Of a DNA stretch of 64,000 bases, positions 57,508 to 64,000 are shown in pieces; positions within the stretch are counted from its first letter, which is position 1; each line of letters opens with the position of its first letter. Both the position numbers and the translations under genes were made by a program. Source of the DNA: Metarhizobium sp964253915 (GTDB taxonomy: Bacteria > Pseudomonadota > Alphaproteobacteria > Rhizobiales > Rhizobiaceae); assembly GCF_964253915.1 (NCBI RefSeq), contig NZ_CAXUSG020000012.1, positions 62,001 through 126,000 on the forward strand, given 5' to 3'. The notes beneath the pieces were generated by a model, which did no database searches, was not told the origin of the DNA, and worked only from the letters and a program-made list of their open reading frames with translations.

Positions 57508-60420
57508 TCAGGCCCGCTTAGTCAGGGGAAACCGTTCCTTGAGGAGACGCAGCACCGACTCGCCGCCGATTGGCGCGCCGAAGAAATAGCTCTGGCCGAA
57601 ATTGCAGCCGAGCTTGCCGAGTTCGATGGCATCCTCTTCCGTCTCGATGCCTTCTGCGACGACCTGCATGTCGAGGTCGCGGGCCATGGAGATGATCGAG
57701 CGCAGCAGGATCGGCCGCTTGGCGCCGCCGTCGCGCAGCAGCGTCTGGTCGATCTTGATGGTATCGAAGGGGAAGCGGGTGAGATAGGCAAGCGAGGAGT
57801 AACCCGTGCCGAAATCGTCGAGCGCCAGGCCGAGGCCAATCTCCTTCAGCTTGTCGAGCACCAGGCGGGCCTGCTCCGGATTTTCCATCACCATGGATTC
57901 CGTCAGTTCCAGCTTGATCTGCGATGGCACGCACTGCGTCTTGGCGAGGATCGCCCGCATGTCGCTGTAGAGTTCGTTGTTGAGCAGCTGGGCACTGGAG
58001 AGGTTGACGGAGACGAAGATCGGCACGTCGCCGGCATATTGCTGCCAGTGCACCAGATCTGAGGTCGCCCGTTCCAGCGCAAAGATGCCGAGCGGGCCGA
58101 TGAGGTCGGAGGTTTCGGCAATCGGGATGAACTCCGTCGGCGGCACCGTACCGCGCTTCGGATGGTCCCAGCGCATCAGCGCCTCGAAGCCGGCGATCTC
58201 GGCATCGGCCAGCCGGACGATCGGCTGGTAGACCAGTGTGAGTTCCTTGCGTTCGATGGCGCGGCGCAGGTCGGTTTCGAGCTGCAGGCGGTCGGCGCCA
58301 AAGCTGCGGAAGGCCGGTTGGAATGGTTCGACGCGGTTGCCGCCGGCGCGCTTGGCCCGGTACATGGCAAGCTCGGCATCGTTGAGCAGGCTGGTGGCGC
58401 TTTCCTGCTGGTCGACCCAGGAGGCAAGGCCGATGGAGGCCGTCAGGATGATCTCGCGGTTGGCGAAGTTGAGCGGCACCATGATCGCCTTGCTGACCGC
58501 ATCGGCGAAATCGGCCACCTTGGCCGGGTCGCGCTCGGAAACGAGGATGATGCCGAATTCGTCGCCGGAGAGCCGCGCCAGCGTATCCTGTGGCTTCAGG
58601 AGGCGGCGCAGGCGGCGGGTGAGCGCAATCAGGATGTTGTCGCCGGCGGCGATGCCGAGCGCGTCGTTGACCTGCTTGTAGCGGTCGATGTCGATCGCCA
58701 TCACCGTCGGCCGGACGATGTCGCCGGTCGGCGCCAACGTCAGCACCGATTGCAGCCGGTCGAGGAACACCTGGCGGTTCGGCAGGCCGGTCAGATTGTC
58801 GTGCATGGCGTCATGCAGCAGCCGGTCGACGGAATTCTTTTGCTCGGTTACGTCGATGATCGTGCCGACACAGCGGATGATTTCGCCGTTGGAGCCGAGC
58901 ACCGGCCGGGCGCGGATCGCCAGCCAGTGGAAATGCCCGTCTTCGGCGCGGATGCGGAATTCGTGGTTCAGACGGCCGCGGCGGTGTTCGAGTAGCACGT
59001 CGAGCGTGGCGCGGAAGCGGTCGCGGTCGTCAGGGTGCAGCCGCGGCAGCCAGTTGCGCGCCGGGCCGTGCATCGAACCCGGCGGCAATCCGAGCTTTTG
59101 CGAAACGTCGGGAATGGTGACGACGCGGTCGCGTGCCACGTCCCAGTCCCAAACGGTGTCGCCGGAGCCGGTGAGCGCTAAGGCCTGCCGCTCGAGATCC
59201 GAAAACAATCCCTGCTGATAGGCGCCACCGGCAAAGGCGTGCTGCATGACGGTGAAGCCGATGAGCAGAACGATCAGAACAAGGCCGCCGCCCAGCGCAG
59301 GCTGGATGATGTCGTTGTCGAGCTGGCCGGTGATCGTCAGCCAGGCGCCGAAGATCCAGACGAGGATCAGCGCCCATGCCGGTATCAACAGGATGGCGCG
59401 GTCATAGCGGTTGAAGCCGAGATAGACGATCAGAATGATGCCGACCGAGGCTGTCAGCGCGAAGGAAACGCGCGCGATGCCCGATGCGACCGACGGATCG
59501 TAGATGGCGACGCCGAATAGCACGCCGAGACCGAGCACCCAGGCAAGCGTCACATAGCCCAGATGCACATGCCAGCGGTTGAGGTTGAGATAGGTGAACA
59601 GGAAAATCACCAGGCTTGACGCCAGCGCCACCTCGGCACAGGCCCGCCATATGCGCTGGTCTCCCGAGGTCAGGCTGATCAGCTTTTCGAGAAAACCGAA
59701 ATCGACGCAGATGTAACCCAGCACCGCCCAGGCCAAGGCCGCCGTCGCCGGCAGCATCGACGTGCCCTTGACGACGAACAGGATGGTCAGGAACACCGCC
59801 AGCAGGCCGGCGATGCCGAGCACGATGCCGCGATAGAGCGTGAAGGCGTTGACCGTATCCTTGTAGGCATTCGGCTCCCACAGATAGATCTGCGGCAGTT
59901 CTGGCGTCGAAAGCTCGGCGACGAAGGTGATGACGGCGCCGGGGTTGAGCGTGATGCGGAAGACGTCGGCCTCCTCGCTCGGCTGCCGGTCGAGCGCAAA
60001 ACCTTCGCTCGGCGTGATCGAGATGATGCGTTGCGAACCGAGGTCCGGCCAGAACAGTTTTGAATCGACGAGGCGGAAATGCGGGGCGACGATGACGCGC
60101 TCCAGCTGCTCTTCCGAGACGTTGGCGAGCGCGAATACCGCCCAGTCGCCCTGGTGGTTTTCCGAGCTCGCACGCACTTCGATGCGGCGGCGGATGCCGT
60201 CGGCGCCGGCGGCGGTGGAAACCTGGAAGGCCTCGCCCTGGTTGGTGTAGATCTCCGTGGTGCTGGTCAGGTCCAGCGCCGTGTCGTCGCGGGAAATCTT
60301 GATCGGCTCGGCGGCATGGGCGCCCGTCCAAGTCGTCAACAGCAAAGCTGCCGCCAGGATAGCCACAAGGGCGATCAGCCGGCGGGCCGACGACAAGAGC
60401 ATCGTACCGTTCAAAGTCAT
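57508..60420 (-). CDS. 7TM sensor-PAS-GGDEF-EAL protein (cyclic-di-GMP metabolism)
   Basis: A 970-residue protein. A signal peptide (1-36) is followed by a periplasmic beta domain to about 190 and seven membrane helices (about 195-410), the plan of 7TMR-DISM sensors. A PAS domain (about 430-545), GGDEF (about 555-705) and EAL (about 715-960) follow. The GGDEF signature is altered to 'RLSGDEFGIIL', and the inhibitory RxxD is replaced by KPQD. The EAL domain keeps 'EALMRWDHP', 'VNLSSAQL', 'LELTES', 'DDFGTGYSS', 'IKIDQTL', 'AEGIE' and the Gln of 'GQSYFFG'. It is therefore more surely a phosphodiesterase than a cyclase. Its ATG overlaps the acetyltransferase stop by four bases; an ATG at 60402 is an alternative. 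Confidence 0.9.
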   Translation of the reverse strand: MTLNGTMLLSSARRLIALVAILAAALLLTTWTGAHAAEPIKISRDDTALDLTSTTEIYTNQGEAFQVSTAAGADGIRRRIEVRASSENHQGDWAVFALANVSEEQLERVIVAPHFRLVDSKLFWPDLGSQRIISITPSEGFALDRQPSEEADVFRITLNPGAVITFVAELSTPELPQIYLWEPNAYKDTVNAFTLYRGIVLGIAGLLAVFLTILFVVKGTSMLPATAALAWAVLGYICVDFGFLEKLISLTSGDQRIWRACAEVALASSLVIFLFTYLNLNRWHVHLGYVTLAWVLGLGVLFGVAIYDPSVASGIARVSFALTASVGIILIVYLGFNRYDRAILLIPAWALILVWIFGAWLTITGQLDNDIIQPALGGGLVLIVLLIGFTVMQHAFAGGAYQQGLFSDLERQALALTGSGDTVWDWDVARDRVVTIPDVSQKLGLPPGSMHGPARNWLPRLHPDDRDRFRATLDVLLEHRRGRLNHEFRIRAEDGHFHWLAIRARPVLGSNGEIIRCVGTIIDVTEQKNSVDRLLHDAMHDNLTGLPNRQVFLDRLQSVLTLAPTGDIVRPTVMAIDIDRYKQVNDALGIAAGDNILIALTRRLRRLLKPQDTLARLSGDEFGIILVSERDPAKVADFADAVSKAIMVPLNFANREIILTASIGLASWVDQQESATSLLNDAELAMYRAKRAGGNRVEPFQPAFRSFGADRLQLETDLRRAIERKELTLVYQPIVRLADAEIAGFEALMRWDHPKRGTVPPTEFIPIAETSDLIGPLGIFALERATSDLVHWQQYAGDVPIFVSVNLSSAQLLNNELYSDMRAILAKTQCVPSQIKLELTESMVMENPEQARLVLDKLKEIGLGLALDDFGTGYSSLAYLTRFPFDTIKIDQTLLRDGGAKRPILLRSIISMARDLDMQVVAEGIETEEDAIELGKLGCNFGQSYFFGAPIGGESVLRLLKERFPLTKRA

Positions 60421-61031
60421 GGGGTGCGTATTTTCCCGTCCATGTCACCGTCCGTGGCCAATCTGGAAAACATCACATGATCGCGCCACTGTCCGTTGAT
60501 TTTCAAATATTCCCTCAAATGCCCTTCGCGGCGAAACCCGGCTTTTTCCAGAAGCCGGATACTGCGTGTGTTATCCGGAATACAGGCTGCCTCGATCCGG
60601 TGCAACTGAAGCCCCGAAAAGATGTAAGGTATAACGAGGCGAAGTGCGGCGAACATATGGCCCTGACCGGCATATTTCTCGCCCATCCAATACCCGATCA
60701 TGCAGCTTTGCGATGCGCCGCGGCGTATATAACCGATGGTCATGCCGCCGAGCAGTGCACTGTCCGTCTTGCGGAACAGGAAAAACGGCACGGATTGCCC
60801 GGAGGCATATTCCTGTTCATTGCGTTGCACCCGGCGGCGAAAGGCGCTTTCGGTCAGTTCGTCGTGCCGCCAGGTGGGCTCCCAGGGTTCGAGGAACGGA
60901 CGACTTTCGACCCGCAACTGGTGCCACTGCCGGAAATCGCCGTATCGCGGAAGCCTGAGAGTGAGCGTGTCGTCAACGAGTTCGACCGTCTCCGGCTGCC
61001 GCGACAGAAACCGAAAAACCGATCGTGCCAT
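60417..61031 (-). CDS. GNAT N-acetyltransferase, RimJ-like
   Basis: A 204-residue acetyl-CoA-dependent acetyltransferase of the RimJ/RimL group, which acetylate N-termini of ribosomal proteins. Features: 'LRLPRYGDFRQWHQLRVESR', 'IGYWMGEKYAGQGHMFAALR' (acetyl-CoA loop, Q-x-x-G/A region) and 'RIEAACIPDNTRSIRLLEKAGF' with the usual 'N-x-x-S-x-x-L-x-E-K-x-G-F' end. The target is not known. Its stop overlaps the start of the downstream GGDEF-EAL gene (ATGA), so the two are coupled. Confidence 0.87.
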   Translation of the reverse strand: MARSVFRFLSRQPETVELVDDTLTLRLPRYGDFRQWHQLRVESRPFLEPWEPTWRHDELTESAFRRRVQRNEQEYASGQSVPFFLFRKTDSALLGGMTIGYIRRGASQSCMIGYWMGEKYAGQGHMFAALRLVIPYIFSGLQLHRIEAACIPDNTRSIRLLEKAGFRREGHLREYLKINGQWRDHVMFSRLATDGDMDGKIRTP

Positions 61032-61106
61032 CAGATACTCCCGGCTGGGCCGGCCGGACGGATCCGGCGGGGTAAAGGTTAAGGTCGACGATGCCGGAAC
61101 GGCCGC

Positions 61107-62405
61107 TCAGCCCTTGGCTGAGAGCGGTTTCGGGGCGGGCGTCGACAGGGATGCGATGATGTCTTGCATGGGTGCCAGTTGTTCCAGCGGCCCGATCGCC
61201 GAGAGTGTCGGCGCCTTGTCGAAGAACAGCCGTCCGGCGAGATCGGTCAGGCGCTCGGTGGTGATCCCGGCCAGGCGTTCCATCAGTTCCTGGTTGGTGA
61301 TCAGCCGGCCGTAAAGCATCATCTGCCGCGCCATCTGGCCGGCGCGGGCAGCCGGGCTTTCCTGGCCCATCAAAAGCTGGGCGCGGATCTGGGCGCGGGC
61401 GCGCTCGATTTCCTGCTGGTCGATGCGTTCTGACGACTTGCGCAGCTCATCGATGATCACAGGTACCAGTTCCGGCAGGTTCTCGCCGCCGGTAGCAGCA
61501 TGCACGCCGAAGATGCCGGTATCGGAGAAACCCCAATGGAAGGCATAGACGGAATAGCAGAGACCGCGGTTCTCGCGCACTTCCTGGAACAGCCGCGAGG
61601 ACATGCCGCCGCCGAGAATGTTGGCGAGGATCTGCGAACAGTAGAAGTCGCGGGCGTGGTAGGCCTTGCCTTCGAAGCCCAGCAACACCTGCGCATCCAT
61701 CAGGTCGCGGTCTTCACGCACCTCGCCGCCGGTATAGATCGCCGGTTCGAAGACCGGCGGGGCCGAAGGCGCGGTCGGCAGGCCGGAAAAGCGCTGCTCC
61801 ACCTGCCGCACGAAGGCATCGTGATCGACGGCGCCGGCGGCAACGACGAACATGCGGTCCGTGGTGTAGTTGCGGCCGAGATAAGCGCGGATGTCGTCGG
61901 GCGAAAAGCCCATCACCGTCTCGGGCGTACCGAGGATCGGTCGGCCGATCGTCTGGTTCTTGTAGGCCATGCCGGAGAACTTGTCGAAAACGACGTCATC
62001 GGGGGTGTCGTCGGCGGCGCCGATTTCCTGCAGGATGACGTTCTTTTCGCGGTCGAGTTCTTCCTCGTCGAAGGCGGATTCGGTGAGGATGTCCGCGAGG
62101 ATATCCACCGCCAGCGACGTATCGTCCTTGAGGACGCGGGCATAATAGGAGGTCGTTTCCGTCGAGGTGGCGGCATTCACCTCGCCACCGACATTCTCGA
62201 TCTCCTCGGCGATCTGGCGCGCCGTCCGGCGCGCCGTGCCCTTGAAGGCCATGTGCTCGAGAAGATGGGCGATGCCGTGCTCGGATTCCGTTTCGTTGCG
62301 CGAGCCCGATTTGATCCATACGCCGAGAGCTGCGCTCTCCAGATGGGGCATGTTTTCGGTAACGACCGTCAACCCGGACGGAAGCCGGGTGCACTCAACA
62401 TTCAT
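61107..62405 (-). CDS. M16 family zinc peptidase (mitochondrial processing peptidase-like)
   Basis: A 432-residue peptidase. The inverted zinc motif H-x-x-E-H is 'AHLLEHMAFKGT' near residue 46, with the distal Glu in 'EIENVGGEVNAATSTETTSY'. The second half is the catalytically silent M16 domain, including the Gly-rich 'LGGGMSSRLFQEVRENRGLC'. These soluble rhizobial enzymes are close to the beta subunit of the mitochondrial processing peptidase; the natural substrates are unknown. It follows thrC by 21 bases on the same strand, a common order in the family, so it is probably in the same transcript. Confidence 0.92.
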   Translation of the reverse strand: MNVECTRLPSGLTVVTENMPHLESAALGVWIKSGSRNETESEHGIAHLLEHMAFKGTARRTARQIAEEIENVGGEVNAATSTETTSYYARVLKDDTSLAVDILADILTESAFDEEELDREKNVILQEIGAADDTPDDVVFDKFSGMAYKNQTIGRPILGTPETVMGFSPDDIRAYLGRNYTTDRMFVVAAGAVDHDAFVRQVEQRFSGLPTAPSAPPVFEPAIYTGGEVREDRDLMDAQVLLGFEGKAYHARDFYCSQILANILGGGMSSRLFQEVRENRGLCYSVYAFHWGFSDTGIFGVHAATGGENLPELVPVIIDELRKSSERIDQQEIERARAQIRAQLLMGQESPAARAGQMARQMMLYGRLITNQELMERLAGITTERLTDLAGRLFFDKAPTLSAIGPLEQLAPMQDIIASLSTPAPKPLSAKG

Positions 62406-62426
62406 CGTTTGTCTTTCTGCGCCGTG

Positions 62427-63833
62427 CTAGTCTGTGATCCGGGCATGTTTGTCGATAAAGCTTTCGACGGTCTTAAGCTCCGGCTCCAGAATGTCAAAGC
62501 GCTCCTCCCTGTCCATCAAGTCAGCAAGCCATGCCGGAAGCTTCGGGTCAATACCGGAGGCCGATTTTACGGCGTCCGGGAATTTCGCCGGATGGGCGGT
62601 GGCGAGCGTTACCATCGGACTATTGGCCTTTTCATGCTTTTTGGCAACATGCACGCCGATGGCGGTGTGCGGGTCGAGCAGGTAGCCGGTTTCGGCAAGC
62701 GTGTCGCGGATAGTGTCCTTGACCTGCTTTTCACTGGCGCGGCCGGCGCGGAATTCGCGGCGGATCGCCTTCAGGGCCTCGTCCTTGATCTCGAAGGAGC
62801 CGGACTGCTTCAGGCTGTCCATGGCCGAGCGCACGGCACCGGCATCGCGGCCATAGGCCTCGAACAGCAGCCGTTCGAAGTTGGACGAGATCTGGATATC
62901 CATCGACGGCGAGGTGGTGGCCTTGACCGCCTTCATCTCGTAGCGGCCGGTCTTCAGCGTCCGCGCGAGGATGTCGTTCTCGTTGGTGGCGATGACCAGC
63001 CGGTCGATCGGCAAGCCCATTTTCTTGGCGACGTAACCGGCGAAGATATCGCCGAAATTGCCTGTGGGCACGGTGAACGAGATCTTGCGGTCCGGACCGC
63101 CGAGCGTCAGCGCAGTGGTGAAATAATAGACCACCTGGGCCATGATGCGCGCCCAGTTGATCGAGTTGACGCCGGACAGTTTTACGCGGTCGCGGAAGGC
63201 GCCGTCGTTGAACATGCCCTTCACCAGCGTCTGGCAATCGTCGAAATTGCCCTTGATCGCCAGCGCGTGGACGTTCTTTTCCTTCGACGTCGTCATCTGG
63301 TGCTGCTGCACCGCCGAGACCTTGCCGTGCGGGAAGAGGATGAAGATGTCGGTGCGCTCGCGGCCGGCAAAGGCGTCGATGGCAGCCCCGCCCGTATCGC
63401 CCGAGGTGGCGCCGACGATGGTGGCGCGCTGGTTGCGTTCGGTCAGAACATAGTCCATCAGCCGGCCGAGCAGCTGCATCGCCACGTCCTTGAAGGCGAG
63501 CGTCGTGCCGTGGAACAGTTCGAGGATGAAGGAGTTCGGCCCGGTCTGCACCAGCGGCACCACGCCCGGATGGCGGAAGGTGGCATAGGCTTCATCGATC
63601 ATGGCGCGGAATTTTTCGGCCGGGATCTCGCCGCCGGTGAAGCGGTAGAGCACCTCGAAGGCGACTTCCTGGTAGGACTTGCCGCGCAGCGCCCGGATTT
63701 CCCGCTTCGACATCGTCGGCCATTCACGCGGCACGTAAAGCCCGCCATCCTTGGCAAGGCCCGCCAGCAGCGCATCGCTGAAGCCGAGGGAAGGGGCCTC
63801 GCCCCGGGTTGAGATATAATCCACGACGGTCAT
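62427..63833 (-). CDS. thrC: Threonine synthase
   Basis: PLP enzyme of 468 residues that converts O-phosphohomoserine to threonine. The N-terminus 'MTVVDYISTRGEAPSLGFSD' and 'LAKDGGLYVPREWP' are typical. The PLP Lys is in 'ELFHGTTLAFKDVAMQLLG' and the phosphate-binding block is 'VGATSGDTGGAAIDAF'. It is the long ThrC form used by proteobacteria and fungi. ATG at 63833 is the family start; the frame is open to 63923. thrB lies about 12 kb away in this window. Confidence 0.95.
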   Translation of the reverse strand: MTVVDYISTRGEAPSLGFSDALLAGLAKDGGLYVPREWPTMSKREIRALRGKSYQEVAFEVLYRFTGGEIPAEKFRAMIDEAYATFRHPGVVPLVQTGPNSFILELFHGTTLAFKDVAMQLLGRLMDYVLTERNQRATIVGATSGDTGGAAIDAFAGRERTDIFILFPHGKVSAVQQHQMTTSKEKNVHALAIKGNFDDCQTLVKGMFNDGAFRDRVKLSGVNSINWARIMAQVVYYFTTALTLGGPDRKISFTVPTGNFGDIFAGYVAKKMGLPIDRLVIATNENDILARTLKTGRYEMKAVKATTSPSMDIQISSNFERLLFEAYGRDAGAVRSAMDSLKQSGSFEIKDEALKAIRREFRAGRASEKQVKDTIRDTLAETGYLLDPHTAIGVHVAKKHEKANSPMVTLATAHPAKFPDAVKSASGIDPKLPAWLADLMDREERFDILEPELKTVESFIDKHARITD

Positions 63834-64000
63834 CCTTGGTCTTGAAGAGCGGAAGAGAATTCTGTGGCGCAGAGCCCGAAGCCTAGGGGAGGAAACGCAA
63901 CGGCATCCGTCATTTTGCGCCAAAAGCGGCGCGCACGTTTCGCAACTGCGTCAATCGCCGACCTTGCGAGCAGGGTCGCGGACACCGCACCTCTTTGCGG

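Overview
The window looks like a housekeeping stretch of the main chromosome of a member of the Rhizobiaceae (Rhizobium/Agrobacterium/Ensifer group; the genus cannot be fixed from sequence alone). Coding sequence is GC-rich and dense. Supporting signs are the alphaproteobacterial aa3-type cox operon with ctaB/ctaG/Surf1, bioMNY, BA14K and DUF1217 proteins, an IalB-like protein, RIME-like intergenic repeats, and promoters matching the alphaproteobacterial general-stress sigma factor EcfG. I see no rRNA, tRNA, CRISPR array, insertion sequence, prophage or plasmid gene.

Layout. 1-4.6 kb: the 3' end of a DUF1217 gene, an FAD-linked hydroxyacid dehydrogenase, the Sua5-type threonylcarbamoyl-AMP synthase and an unrecognised rhizobial protein. 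4.6-7.5 kb: a cobalamin riboswitch leading into a Rieske oxygenase/reductase pair of the GbcAB (glycine betaine demethylase) type. 7.5-13 kb: a stress-promoter-driven BA14K protein, a CorA-like transporter, an acyl-CoA dehydrogenase/enoyl-CoA hydratase pair and a helical-repeat protein. 13-25 kb: a backbone of HDAC-like, xseB, dxs, tlyA and 23S rRNA methyltransferase genes, interrupted by a chemoreceptor, a DUF4424 protein, a pirin and an SDR. 25-29.4 kb: thioesterase, the biotin ECF transporter bioMNY, a YcaQ-like DNA glycosylase and aroC. 29.6-41.7 kb: a large CHASE-PAS-GGDEF-EAL protein, a phosphatase, fabI, a J-domain protein, a lipoprotein, pdxH, a polysaccharide deacetylase, a TauE permease, tldD and an IalB protein.

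42-49.9 kb: the respiratory block coxB-coxA-ctaB-(47-aa membrane protein)-ctaG-coxC, then DUF983, Surf1 and ispH. A perfect FNR/FixK box lies just before coxB, suggesting oxygen control of the aa3 oxidase. 50.2-57.3 kb: thrB-rnhA, a low-GC patch holding a small secreted protein and RIME-like repeats, peroxiredoxin, a DsbD-alpha-like protein, YqgE, CsbD, a zinc metallopeptidase and a small secreted protein. 57.5-64 kb: a second GGDEF-EAL protein translationally coupled to an acetyltransferase, an M16 peptidase and thrC.

The most interesting signals are regulatory. They are the B12 riboswitch with a predicted Shine-Dalgarno-sequestering hairpin ahead of gbcAB, the FNR box ahead of the cox operon, and three EcfG-type promoters ahead of small envelope/stress proteins. 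I did not find a convincing new multi-gene defence or mobile system here.
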